From assembly GCA_002722315.1 (NCBI GenBank), contig PBLG01000011.1:1-64000 (forward strand): DNA of 64,000 bases, given 5' to 3'. The DNA is from Lysobacterales bacterium (GTDB lineage Bacteria > Pseudomonadota > Gammaproteobacteria > Xanthomonadales > Wenzhouxiangellaceae). Under the pieces are notes generated by a model, which saw only the letters and a program-made list of their open reading frames with translations, was not told the DNA's origin and made no database searches. Shown one piece after another: positions 1 through 7,438 of this stretch (positions are counted from its first letter, which is position 1; every line of letters begins with the position of its first letter). The position numbers and the translations under genes were made by a program.

Positions 1-69
1 CGGTTCAAGGCAGCAATCTACTTCCACTTGGGCGGTCTCGATCTCTACCCGGCGGCGGTGCGGAAATGA
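1..69 (+). CDS. C-terminal end of an unidentified protein (partial)
   Basis: The first 69 bases read open in frame 1 and end in TGA, giving a 22-residue tail ...FHLGGLDLYPAAVRK with protein-like composition. The start lies outside the window. It faces the truncated nuclease at 86-337, so the two genes converge with 16 bases between them. I do not recognise the family from so short a tail, and coding status rests only on the open frame and plausible composition. Confidence 0.35.
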   Translation, partial: RFKAAIYFHLGGLDLYPAAVRK

Positions 70-85
70 ACGCTACCCACACGAT

Positions 86-337
86 TCAGTGAAGAGCCAC
101 TAAATCAATGCGGCCACCTGCCCATGCCGGATCCTCGTCAGTTGAAGCTCCCGCTGCAGTGTGCTCACGAAAAACTGCGAACTGGTTTTTCACATATACT
201 GGCCCAGTTCGCGCGGCATCCGAGATTCGCCGGATAGCCTCCATGCGCACATCTGGAGAGCGCAACAATAAATGAGCCAGAATAGCCGAACTCAAATTTT
301 CGGATCTCAGACCAGCAATTTCGCTAAATAAGCTCAT
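86..337 (-). pseudogene. Truncated PD-(D/E)XK-like nuclease, N-terminal fragment
   Basis: The ATG at 337 has a strong ribosome binding site (AAGGAG, 7 bases upstream). The 83-residue product starts MSLFSEIAGLRSENLSSAILAHLLLR and stops just after GGRIDLVALH. That arrangement resembles the N-terminus of PD-(D/E)XK-family nuclease proteins, where an open helical segment leads into the G-R-x-D-L motif holding the first catalytic Asp. The later (D/E)xK strand and the rest of the fold are absent, so I read this as a fragment cut off inside the nuclease core. It could instead be a short intact protein. Family assignment is by motif recognition only. Confidence 0.45.
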
Positions 338-561
338 TAAGCTACTCCTTTTTCGAAGACAGAAATAGACGCTTCGCAATCCATCTCATATTCTGTTGAC
401 CGGGGCATTCGGGTCGGTCTACAGCCGATGCGTCTTAGCGTAGGGCGCCTCGCGCTCTCAGCTCTCAAAGCCCCAGAATGGTGTCCGCCCAGCGCTGTCG
501 GGCCGTTTCGCAGATGGCGTTGCGCCCGCAGATTTACCCTGCTGTGGATTACTCATTCGTT

Positions 562-1557
562 TCATTCACTCTTGTAGAGCTCCACCAATGCTCGAGCATC
601 ATCACGCATGTAGCGTCTCAATGCTGCCGGCTTGACTACCTCCACACCACTGCCAAACCCCATCAGCCACCAGCGAAGCTGTTCGGAGTCCATGACATCT
701 GCGCGGATCTCGATACGACCGTCATTGAGTTCACGGTGGATCTGGTCACTTGAGAGCGGGGTCTCGATAACGTGCTGGCCGGCGTAGTTGTCGAAGCGTA
801 ATACCAACCCGATCCTCCGGCCACGGGAATAGGAGAAACCGCCCTGGTCGATGTATTCGTCGAGGTCGAAGGCTTCCGGCTCGCGGACTCGCTCGGAAAG
901 CAGCTCGGCCCGCTCCATCCGATGCAGGACGAGTTGGCGAATATCCGTGTAGCCCTGCACGGTTACAAGCAGGTAGTAGACCGCATCGCGGGCAACCATT
1001 GCCAGTGGGTGAACCGTCAGCCAGCGAGCTTCATCCTGGCCCCGACTGCGATAGTGCACGCGCACCTGGCGTGATTCCAGGAGGCCTTGATAGACGGCAT
1101 CGATGACTTCCGATTCGATTTCCGGTGACTGCAAGTGCATCGCGCGCGAAAGAATTCGAACCCGCTGGGTCCAGCGCCGATACTTTCCGGCATCAGCGCT
1201 CTCCAGGAAGCCCCGTGCCGATTCAAACTGGGGCTCGGCCTCCCGTTGCAGCGTGCGAGGGAGAATCGGCTTCAGGTGCCGCTCGATCAGTTGCCAAGTC
1301 AGCGCTGAGAACGGATCGTGGCCGGGAAGCGAAAGCGCAGCCGAATGCGGCGCCCAGTACCAGCGCCTGTGCCGGCTCTCGTCATATGTCAGAGGAAATC
1401 GGGCGGAAAGCCGGTCCAGGTCGCGCTGAATGGTGCGCAGATCGACTTCAAAATCGCGCTCGCTCAATGCAGTCTGGAATTCGTGGGTCGTCCGGCCGGG
1501 CGGACGCCGAGGGACCAGCCCCAGCATCGTGATCTGGCGAAGAGTGGGGTCCGGCAT
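562..1557 (-). CDS. WYL-domain transcriptional regulator
   Basis: 331 residues. Residues about 5-60 form a helix-turn-helix (TLRQITML...DLRTIQRDLDRLSARFPL), typical of DeoR-like winged helices in WYL proteins. The central part (about 140-230) carries the WYL-type beta-rich domain (VHYRSRGQDEARWLTVHPLAMVARDAVYYLLVTV), and a C-terminal extension follows. WYL domains bind ligands, often nucleotide-like, and many such regulators sit beside phage-defence genes. AAGGGA lies a few bases before the ATG. It is transcribed alone on the minus strand next to accessory genes, so it may control them, but no target site is visible. The family call is firm, the role is not. Confidence 0.85.
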   Translation of the reverse strand: MPDPTLRQITMLGLVPRRPPGRTTHEFQTALSERDFEVDLRTIQRDLDRLSARFPLTYDESRHRRWYWAPHSAALSLPGHDPFSALTWQLIERHLKPILPRTLQREAEPQFESARGFLESADAGKYRRWTQRVRILSRAMHLQSPEIESEVIDAVYQGLLESRQVRVHYRSRGQDEARWLTVHPLAMVARDAVYYLLVTVQGYTDIRQLVLHRMERAELLSERVREPEAFDLDEYIDQGGFSYSRGRRIGLVLRFDNYAGQHVIETPLSSDQIHRELNDGRIEIRADVMDSEQLRWWLMGFGSGVEVVKPAALRRYMRDDARALVELYKSE

Positions 1558-1678
1558 GCTTGGTCCCTTGTTTCCCGTTGTACCGAGTTTAGCCCGGTAG
1601 GGATTGTCGCCGGCGTTCGCGTGCCATTTCCGCCTGCTTTGCCCGAAATAGCCGCCGGCGGACCGCTACCTGTAGTCA

Positions 1679-1718
1679 GCCTGATCGACGCCGATACCCC
1701 GATTTTTCTTTCGTCCCC
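1679..1718. repeat. Copy A of a short repeated upstream element
   Basis: GCCTGATCGACGCCG at 1679-1693 recurs exactly at 2798-2812, and both copies are followed by a similar C-rich stretch ending in TTCxTCCGTCC-like sequence. Copy A lies about 120 bases upstream of the WYL gene start; copy B lies about 200 bases upstream of the gene at 2301-2594. It could be a shared operator or merely the edge of duplicated DNA. Confidence 0.3.
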
Positions 1719-1801
1719 CAAAATTGACTGGGAGAAAATCACCTTTGTCCCAAATAATATGTGCTGCTGGTCCCCGCCCCGCCCAAGACTCTTGAACTTC
1801 T

Positions 1802-2263
1802 TTAGCTATTACGACCAAGCTCCGAAAGCCTAAGCTCTGAGCGCTGGACCGCCTCTTCCGAGAACTGCTCCGGATGGCGAAGAATGACTGCCTCGAACGC
1901 GAAATCTGCCAGCCCCATCTCTACCAGAAGCTCGTAGCCCGCCGTCTGGGTGGGACGGATAACGGCGCGCTCCACCGCACCTAGAATCCCGCGTCGCTTG
2001 ATCATCTGCCAGGTGCGCGTTGCGCGGGTGCGCCGGCCATTTTTCCGAGAGAGCACTTCCTCGTAGGCCAAGATGGCCTGGATACACTCCTTCTCCACCT
2101 CCGAGGCATCGCCGTATTCCGCCGCACGCAGATCAATCGAGTGCCGGCGCGCCTGGTCCGCCAGATCAGGCCGGCCAAGTCGAATGGCATTCTTCGCGAA
2201 CTTCTCGCAATCCTCAGGAGACGTCAGTCGGGCTACGCGCTCGTCTAATTCCTTGTCGACCAT
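1802..2263 (-). CDS. Hypothetical protein, larger member of a tandem related pair
   Basis: 153 residues starting MVDKELDERVARLT, with GGAG eight bases upstream of the ATG. No signal peptide or membrane segment. The C-terminal half (about 80-150; RTRATRTWQMIKRRGILGAV... FAFEAVILRHPEQFSEEAV) lines up with nearly all of the protein encoded just upstream at 2301-2594 (ARTRQMIDRHGAVGALSRL... ESFEALVVRFEDLFKPEIV). The pair therefore shares a domain, and this member adds an N-terminal helical segment. I do not recognise the family. The two genes are 37 bases apart on the same strand and probably co-transcribed. Confidence 0.7.
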   Translation of the reverse strand: MVDKELDERVARLTSPEDCEKFAKNAIRLGRPDLADQARRHSIDLRAAEYGDASEVEKECIQAILAYEEVLSRKNGRRTRATRTWQMIKRRGILGAVERAVIRPTQTAGYELLVEMGLADFAFEAVILRHPEQFSEEAVQRSELRLSELGRNS

Positions 2264-2300
2264 GTCTTTGCTCCGACGCGTTCTATATCTTCAGGTGGCG

Positions 2301-2594
2301 CTACAGAAGTTCATAGGGGTTTTGCAGGCGCCAATTTGCCGCCGCAACAATTTCAGGCTTGAAGAGATCCTCAAACCGGACCACGAGCGCTTCAAAACTT
2401 TCGCCAAGCCTGTCGTGGTCGCGCAAAACCTTGAATCCCTGCTGCAGATCAGCACTGACCATCAAGCGGGAAAGCGCTCCCACCGCGCCGTGACGATCAA
2501 TCATCTGGCGCGTACGCGCAGCCGCATGGCCGCTGAAGGCCTCGTAAATCTTAATCGTACGGTCCACTTCGCCGATAAAATCCGGGTCGGTCAT
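2301..2594 (-). CDS. Hypothetical protein, smaller member of the tandem related pair
   Basis: 97 residues from the ATG at 2594, which has purine-rich GGAGG sequence just upstream. A GTG at 2603 is possible but lies too close to the binding site. The protein is essentially the conserved domain also found at the C-terminus of its neighbour at 1802-2263: an RTxQMIxRxG helix, a middle amphipathic helix, then FEAxxxRxxxxFxxE. The order on the transcript is this gene first, then the larger relative. Function unknown. Confidence 0.65.
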   Translation of the reverse strand: MTDPDFIGEVDRTIKIYEAFSGHAAARTRQMIDRHGAVGALSRLMVSADLQQGFKVLRDHDRLGESFEALVVRFEDLFKPEIVAAANWRLQNPYELL

Positions 2595-2797
2595 CGCCTC
2601 CACCCTCCGATTCTGCGTCGCACTGCTGCTGGAACCGAGGCCCTACCCAAGCCCCTTAAAGCACGCGCTGCGCCTACGTCAGAAAGCATACTCCCCCCTG
2701 CGGATCGAGACAAATGACGGGATGACCCCCTCCCCGTGCGCCGGCAACGGGCGGCGAGCAAAAAACCCAGGTAGTCAGTGCACGACGCTTCGAATTG

Positions 2798-2834
2798 GCC
2801 TGATCGACGCCGGCACACCAAGTTCTTCCGTCCC
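2798..2834. repeat. Copy B of the short repeated upstream element
   Basis: Exact 15-base match GCCTGATCGACGCCG to the copy at 1679-1693, in the same orientation, followed by similar pyrimidine-rich sequence. It lies upstream of the minus-strand pair at 1802-2594. Confidence 0.3.
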
Positions 2835-2886
2835 GCTGGTCAAGTGCCAGCCATCGTCATGGAGGGGCGGGAAGACTGACTCGATG

Positions 2887-3132
2887 CTATTCACCGGCCT
2901 CGAATTGCGTCACTTGGCCAGTGGCACGATTTACCGCTACGTAGCGAGCGGCGCCGACTCTGAGTTCGTTCGGGTCGTGGACGCAGAAGAGCCATACCGC
3001 AGTCGGGTCGAATCCGTAAAGGGCAAGATCCTCGGTGTCCTGCACCGGCACCAGGTCGAAACGCTGGGCCAGCCAGGCCCGAGCTCGGCGCTCCGCGATC
3101 CGCAAATCGATATCTAAATCTGATTCGTTCAT
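2887..3132 (-). CDS. Small hypothetical protein
   Basis: 81 residues from the ATG at 3132 (MNESDLDIDLRIAERRARAWLAQRFDLVPVQDTEDLALYGFDP...). A further in-frame ATG at 3153 would add MGGGRQE; GGAGG sits 13 bases before the 3132 start, so the start is uncertain. It is acidic, soluble and without known motifs. The C-terminal half (WLFCVHDPNELRVGAARYVAVNRATGQV) reads like a small beta-sheet fold in which residue patterns alternate. It lies between the recombinase gene and the tandem pair, all on the minus strand. Confidence 0.5.
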   Translation of the reverse strand: MNESDLDIDLRIAERRARAWLAQRFDLVPVQDTEDLALYGFDPTAVWLFCVHDPNELRVGAARYVAVNRATGQVTQFEAGE

Positions 3133-3201
3133 TTCCTGTCTGCCGCCTCCCATGATTGGAACTTGAGGCTTCGGGGCGAGAAAATTAACAGAATCGGACG
3201 A

Positions 3202-3828
3202 TCAGGCGGAAGAGGCAGCCATTTTCCGTTTGACCTTCTGGACCGTCGAGGGTGCGGCACCGGCGATTTCGGCAGTCTTCCGGATGCTGAAATCCTTTTC
3301 CAGCAGTTCCCGGATCCGTGCGTGCTTGTCCCGATCAACTGGCCGGCCCTTGTAGACGCCCTTCTCCTTCGCCTTGGCGATTCCCTGCGCCTGGCGCAGC
3401 CTACGCTGCTCGTAATCTTTCCGGGCGATCGCGGCGACCATGTCCAGCATCATCCGGTTGACTGCGTCCAGCATCCGAGCGGTAAATTCGTCGCTCGAGT
3501 TGCCGCCCAGGGCCGCGTGGCTGGTCGGCAAGTCGAGCGCAACAACGCGCAGCCCCTTCCCCTCGATCTCGGTCCTAAGACGCTCCCATTCGGCCTGTGG
3601 CAGCCGGCTGAGGCGGTCTATGGCCTCGACCAGCAGGATATCCCCAGAGCTGGCGTCCTCCAGCAACCGACGGAGCTCATGGCGATCTGAGGCGGCGCCA
3701 CTGGCATTCTCCACGTACCACGATGCGACTTTTTGATCGTGGTCGGCTACGAAGCTCTCAAGGCTTGCGCGAGCGCGGCTCGCGTCCTGGTCGGCGGTGC
3801 TGGCTCGCAGGTAGGCTCGAATGAACAT
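3202..3828 (-). CDS. Serine recombinase (resolvase/invertase family)
   Basis: 208 residues with AGGAG six bases before the ATG. The N-terminal catalytic domain opens IRAYLRAST, placing the nucleophile Ser at about residue 10 with the conserved Arg two before it. It continues through GDILLVEAIDRLSRL, which contains the D-R-L-S-R motif. The C-terminus (about 150-205; KGRPVDRDKHARIRELLEKDFSIRKTAEIAGAAPSTVQKVKRK) is a helix-turn-helix that binds DNA. The length fits small resolvases and invertases rather than large serine integrases. These enzymes cut paired sites with a 5' phosphoserine link. It probably belongs to mobile DNA in this island; an inverted repeat just upstream could be its site. 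Confidence 0.9.
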   Translation of the reverse strand: MFIRAYLRASTADQDASRARASLESFVADHDQKVASWYVENASGAASDRHELRRLLEDASSGDILLVEAIDRLSRLPQAEWERLRTEIEGKGLRVVALDLPTSHAALGGNSSDEFTARMLDAVNRMMLDMVAAIARKDYEQRRLRQAQGIAKAKEKGVYKGRPVDRDKHARIRELLEKDFSIRKTAEIAGAAPSTVQKVKRKMAASSA

Positions 3829-4194
3829 CTCGCGGCTCCTGTGCTGTTTTGGGTGTATTCGTTTCTACTGTGCCAGTTTGGGCTGAAAAACGCAATACCA
3901 AATACACCTTCAAGCCAGGAAATGGATGTGCTGCTAGAGGTGTACCCGAGGAACACACGCAATGTTGGAACCATGTGACGGGCTGTGGCAATATAGGAAA
4001 AATGGCAAGGTGCGGCAGGAAGCGGCGATGAACGACGGGAATACAGTGTATTGCCGAATGTGCTCGGTATAAATCCGTTGGAATTCAACTCTTCGTAAAC
4101 CATGTGGCGTTGTTTCGCGGGATAAAAAGGCGTTTGGCTTTTTTACTCACTAAAGAAGCATATGGCTACATATTTCATAGTTAGGAGAAAAATA
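3829..4194. other. Intergenic stretch holding a possible recombination site
   Basis: 366 bases without a convincing gene. It contains the perfect 8-base inverted repeat GGTGTATT (3852-3859) / AATACACC (3901-3908), just upstream of the recombinase start. Such spaced inverted sequences next to a resolvase gene can be res subsites or an autoregulatory operator. The downstream part is AT-rich and may carry the promoter for the gene at 4195. Confidence 0.35.
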
Positions 4195-4596
4195 ATGGAA
4201 ACACAAAAAGCCCATCGAAATCCTTTGATCATGCTGCTCATAGCAGTGATCGGCATGGTCTTTTCGCCTATTTCTGTTCGTGCGCAGGACGAGGGTGTGA
4301 CAGCAAAGGAGATCCAAACCTTCGGAGAGGAACTTCAAGGAGAAAAGGTCAAGATGACTGCCACGCTCCACGAGGTCGATGACCAATGGGTTCGATTGAA
4401 GCTAAAGGACGACCGTTTCGTTGGGTTTTTCGTCCACGACAGCAAAGGTGACCTTTTCCAGTATGCTTTCGCCAGCAAAGAGAAATACGGCCGGACATTG
4501 CTTCAGATGAGCAGGGGCGAACCGATGCTACTCACCGGCACGGTGCGCAGCGTCGGTGGAACCTACGTCCTCTTGGTGGATGATATTCAAAGATAA
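4195..4596 (+). CDS. Exported small protein, possible OB-fold
   Basis: 133 residues. The ATG at 4195 is chosen because AGGAGA lies six bases upstream; an in-frame ATG at 4162 has no binding site. Residues 1-27 are a signal peptide (charged METQKAHR, hydrophobic MLLIAVIGMVFSP, cleavage near VRAQ). The mature part (GEELQGEKVKMTATLHEVDDQWVRLKLKDDRFVGFFVHD... LLTGTVRSVGGTYVLLVDDIQ) alternates like a five-strand OB barrel, similar to periplasmic OB-fold proteins. No catalytic motif is seen. It lies just before the first cassette group and is followed by a decayed attC-like hairpin, so it may itself have been a cassette. Function unknown. Confidence 0.65.
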   Translation: METQKAHRNPLIMLLIAVIGMVFSPISVRAQDEGVTAKEIQTFGEELQGEKVKMTATLHEVDDQWVRLKLKDDRFVGFFVHDSKGDLFQYAFASKEKYGRTLLQMSRGEPMLLTGTVRSVGGTYVLLVDDIQR

Positions 4597-4642
4597 GCCA
4601 TATCATCATAACGATCCCATTTACGTAAAAGAACACAAAAGA

Positions 4643-4700
4643 TTTCCTACAAATGCATACAGGCGATGCTAAATAACGCGCCTGTAGGCTGACGTTAGGT
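4643..4700 (+). repeat. Degenerate attC-like site ahead of the first cassette
   Basis: The sequence ends in GTTAGGT (4694-4700), which fits the integron core GTTRRRY. Before it is a perfect 8-base inverted repeat, TACAGGCG (4658-4665) / CGCCTGTA (4679-4686). The expected left core is only weakly present (TTCCTAC near 4643). Size and layout match a short attC. Confidence 0.5.
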
Positions 4701-4707
4701 GCTGCAA

Positions 4708-5229
4708 GTGAAGCAAACTTTCATACATCGCCCAGAACTAGAAATAGAGGCTGACTTTTCGGGAGAGAAGCCCCCTGTGTTTCGCTATCGCCTTATCGCG
4801 ACGAAGGTGGGTTCTTCTGCGGCCCCTAAGACCGTGTGCGCCATAATGCAAAACCCAAGTTACGCTTGTGTGGGGTATGCAGATAAATCCGTCCAGGTGT
4901 TGGAAAGAGTAGTGTTTGAAAAAGGTCTCAAAGAGTTTCGCGGCGTTGGCCGGCTGATAATAGTAAATCAGTTTGCCTTCATCCAAACGAACGGTTTTAT
5001 TGGGGCGAGAGAGCAAGTTGGTGCCCGAAATGACGCTGCAATCGATCAAGCTCTGGAGCAATCAGAAATCATCCTCATTGCATGGGGCAAGGATAACCGT
5101 TTCGTCGAACGTCAAAATGAGATACTCGAAATGATTAGCCGTCATCAGGGCAAACGATTGCTTAAAACGAGCCGCCACCCTTCTAGGGTTGTCTATGAAG
5201 GGTTCATTCAAGAATATCGCCTAACATAA
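4708..5229 (+). CDS. DUF1643-family protein encoded in an integron cassette
   Basis: 173 residues from the GTG at 4708 (MKQTFIHRPELEIEADFSG...). A GTG at 4699 would overlap the attC core, so the later start is preferred; neither has a good ribosome binding site, as is common in cassettes. The sequence FRYRLIATK...CAIMQNPSYA...LERVVFEKG...VGRLIIVNQFAF...NDAAIDQAL...ILIAWGKDNRF matches the DUF1643 pattern, a family frequent in integron cassettes and of unknown biochemical role. The stop codon lies inside the attC that starts at 5219. Transcription would depend on an external promoter. Confidence 0.8.
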   Translation: MKQTFIHRPELEIEADFSGEKPPVFRYRLIATKVGSSAAPKTVCAIMQNPSYACVGYADKSVQVLERVVFEKGLKEFRGVGRLIIVNQFAFIQTNGFIGAREQVGARNDAAIDQALEQSEIILIAWGKDNRFVERQNEILEMISRHQGKRLLKTSRHPSRVVYEGFIQEYRLT

Positions 5230-5294
5230 ACGTCAACACGGACCGGCTTTTTCGCTGGCGCTACAAAGCCGGCCGGTTACGCTAGACGTTAGGC
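5219..5294 (+). repeat. attC recombination site 1
   Basis: The left core GCCTAAC (5219-5225) and right core GTTAGGC (5288-5294) are exact complements and fit RYYYAAC / GTTRRRY. Between them lie complementary arms (GGACCGGCTTT against AAAGCCGGCCGG), as expected for the folded single strand that integron integrases bind. Length 76 bases. It overlaps the end of the DUF1643 gene. Confidence 0.9.
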
Positions 5295-5309
5295 AAAGAA
5301 GGAGTCATT

Positions 5310-5957
5310 GTGCCTTTAGAGAAAACAACAAGAGATTTAATACACGATTATTGCGTCAGAGATCTCCCTGGCGATATTCAGTGGCACATCGATAAGTTTC
5401 CTTTTGTCGAAGACCAAGAATTGCGTAACCGCCTTGGTCGAGCATTTTATTCTGCTCGTTACACATATAAATTGATGGAAGCAACATTCGTACAGGGCGA
5501 TGAGCAGCACCCTTTTGTAAAATTTCAAATAATGCAGTATGCCTCTATTTATGAGGCAGTAATTACGAATCTATTGTGGGGCGAATTCAAAGAACACCCT
5601 GAAGTATTAAAATTACAAACCCATAAAGCATACAAACCAGTAAACGCTTTAGGCAGTCTTACCAAAATGCAATATGGTGACGAGGACTTATTCACTTGCG
5701 TCTACAGAGATTCCAAGACGCCCAGGAATTCCATTCCATTCAAAGAGAAGGTTGATTGTGCGGTTCGCATTGGGTTCATGGATGCGTCATATTCAGAAGA
5801 CATCAAGCTAATCTACGAGCTAAGAAACTTGGCGCATATAGAAACCGAGGCAAATAAACAGCTTGATGTTGAAATTGAGCAGTCTAAACATGCTTACTGG
5901 CGCCTTGCCCCATTTTTGGAAGGGGTTAGTTCATTTTTGGCCACCTACAATGCCTAA
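5310..5957 (+). CDS. Cassette-encoded hypothetical protein, possible HEPN-like
   Basis: 215 residues from a GTG at 5310 with AAGGAG five bases upstream; that site lies right after the attC core. The product is soluble and largely helical. The region IKLIYELRNLAHIETEANKQ resembles the RN..H helix of HEPN-type proteins, but the spacing (RNLAH) is one short of the usual Rx4-6H, so the likeness is only suggestive. The cassette starts TTAGGC and its own attC begins GCCTAAC, exactly complementary, which shows the cassette is intact. AT-richer than its surroundings, in keeping with transfer. Confidence 0.75.
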   Translation: MPLEKTTRDLIHDYCVRDLPGDIQWHIDKFPFVEDQELRNRLGRAFYSARYTYKLMEATFVQGDEQHPFVKFQIMQYASIYEAVITNLLWGEFKEHPEVLKLQTHKAYKPVNALGSLTKMQYGDEDLFTCVYRDSKTPRNSIPFKEKVDCAVRIGFMDASYSEDIKLIYELRNLAHIETEANKQLDVEIEQSKHAYWRLAPFLEGVSSFLATYNA

Positions 5958-6032
5958 CAATAGCATCAAGCTCGTTCGCTCTCGCTCACAGGGACGCCGC
6001 TACCGCGTCGCCCCTTATGCTTGTCGTTAGAT
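5952..6032 (+). repeat. attC recombination site 2
   Basis: Left core GCCTAAC (5952-5958), right core GTTAGAT (6026-6032), 81 bases. The inner boxes AGCATCAAG and CTTATGCT pair with one unpaired C, the extrahelical base typical of real attC sites. It overlaps the stop of the preceding gene. Confidence 0.9.
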
Positions 6033-6037
6033 CTCAC

Positions 6038-6682
6038 ATGGCCAGATTCAGCTCATATGTCACGGATACAATGTTTGCTCCGCACATGTCGGAGTTCACC
6101 AAAGCCGAGGTTCCGGACGTTCTAAAGGAAATCGACAACCACGAGTCCTGGCTGTCCATGTTCCTGCTAAATTCAGTGCTTCGCTCTCGATACACTGGAA
6201 AGACCTACCAATTTGCGTACAATTTCCTAAGACGCTCTGAAGGTGTTTGTCGCGAGTACGAACTAGCTAGAAAACAGACTGCTATTTTTCTCGAAGGCTC
6301 TCGCCAGTCGATCTCTCTCTATTCGCGAGCGATACAACACTGGGAATATTTTCTTTCGCACGGCTGGCATTCATTTCTATTGTTGTCATCGTTCGCCGGG
6401 CACCCCAGAAACGCCATTTTTAAAAAAGGTGATGGGTCGGTCGATGAGAAATTAAACGGACTGTACAGCCTATCGAAACATGCCGAATCACAAATAGAAA
6501 ACGGCCATATCCCTGACACTCATACCATACCAATCTGGCTCGAAAACGACGGTCTAAGATCCGTCAGATACAATCTTTCCTTTGGCGAGGCACGGGACAT
6601 CGTTATGCTTATGGCGCAATGGGCGAATCGAATCGTCGATCCTTTAAAATTGCAGGAAATGCTTAAGAATGGAGAGATCTAA
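6038..6682 (+). CDS. Cassette-encoded hypothetical protein
   Basis: 214 residues from the ATG at 6038, six bases after the attC core and with no recognisable ribosome binding site; a frame extension to 6017 would run into attC. The product (MARFSSYVTDTMFAPHMSEFTKAEVPDVLKEIDNHESW...) is mixed helical, with no signal peptide and no motif I can name. The cassette begins TTAGATC and its gene ends in GATCTAAC, the exact complement, so the cassette's own left attC core is intact. Function unknown. Confidence 0.7.
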   Translation: MARFSSYVTDTMFAPHMSEFTKAEVPDVLKEIDNHESWLSMFLLNSVLRSRYTGKTYQFAYNFLRRSEGVCREYELARKQTAIFLEGSRQSISLYSRAIQHWEYFLSHGWHSFLLLSSFAGHPRNAIFKKGDGSVDEKLNGLYSLSKHAESQIENGHIPDTHTIPIWLENDGLRSVRYNLSFGEARDIVMLMAQWANRIVDPLKLQEMLKNGEI

Positions 6683-6720
6683 CTTGGTGATCGTGGCGGA
6701 GACGACTAGGTTACTGCGAG
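6676..6720 (+). repeat. attC half-site at the end of the first cassette group
   Basis: GATCTAAC (6676-6683) is the exact complement of the start of this cassette (GTTAGATC, from 6026), the relationship expected within one cassette. No GTTRRRY right core is found in the next 110 bases, so the site is truncated or decayed and the array ends here. Confidence 0.6.
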
Positions 6721-6795
6721 TGCTGTAATTATCTAATATTGTGCTGAAATCCTGCCTATCGTAAGACTGCGTATTGATCTGAATAGCACTCTGAG

Positions 6796-7347
6796 ATGCC
6801 TAAAGCTCGCTCAAATCAAAAGGAAGTTCACTCCCACCTCGCGCTTCGAGTAGAAAGCTACTCGGCCAATACGGGCGCTTCGATCACACACGTCGACTGT
6901 ACTCCGACGTTGATTGATGAAAATGAACTGGCACACTCTTTCGGCACCGGGCTTGATCTCATCGCTGTAACGCACTGGCCGGAGGAGAGGGCTGAGGAAG
7001 AGTTATGGCTCTCGATTTACGGACTCAAGCCGACGGACTGGCGATTGCGGCGCCGGTTGAAAGACTATCAGGCGGTAGATGAGCAAGGGGGGCTGAAGTA
7101 TCGGAAATACCGCGGCGACTACTACCCGATTTATGACCTTCCGAAACAAATCGGATATTTGCAGAAGAATCGCCACTACGGGGTCTGGACTGGCGCTGCA
7201 TGGGTATCTCCAGATGTCGCAAGCGACATGCTTACAATGCTTCTCCATATCGAGGCACCGTACTTGGCTCTTCATGAAATTAGGATCAGCAGGAAGCGCG
7301 GAATCGTTCGGATCAGCTTGCAGACAAATGACCCGGCCGAGGAGTAG
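6796..7347 (+). CDS. Hypothetical protein
   Basis: 183 residues (MPKARSNQKEVHSHLALRVESYSANTGASITHVDCTPTLIDENELAHSFGTGLDLIAVTHWPEERAEEELWLSIYGL...). No signal peptide or membrane segment. The weak purine run before the ATG gives limited support for the start. The composition is protein-like throughout, with an aromatic, basic middle (YRKYRGDYYPIYDLPKQIGYLQKNRHYGVWTGAAWVSPDVASDML). I do not recognise a family. It lies 91 bases before the GIY-YIG gene on the same strand and could be co-transcribed with it. Confidence 0.6.
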   Translation: MPKARSNQKEVHSHLALRVESYSANTGASITHVDCTPTLIDENELAHSFGTGLDLIAVTHWPEERAEEELWLSIYGLKPTDWRLRRRLKDYQAVDEQGGLKYRKYRGDYYPIYDLPKQIGYLQKNRHYGVWTGAAWVSPDVASDMLTMLLHIEAPYLALHEIRISRKRGIVRISLQTNDPAEE

Positions 7348-7438
7348 ACGATCCATGGTTGATTCTGTCGCCCGCAGAGTACGCCGAGTGAGGAAGATGC
7401 TTGGCTCTGTGTGAGGTCCAATAAATCAGGAGGCCGAC

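Noticed and set aside
5310-5957. Firm call of a HEPN ribonuclease
   Set aside because: The RNLAH spacing is shorter than the Rx4-6H catalytic motif, so only a tentative likeness is stated.
4643-6720. CRISPR array as explanation for repeats in this stretch
   Set aside because: Repeats are not identical short units with spacers; they are diverse hairpin sites ending in GTTRRRY between genes, as in integrons.
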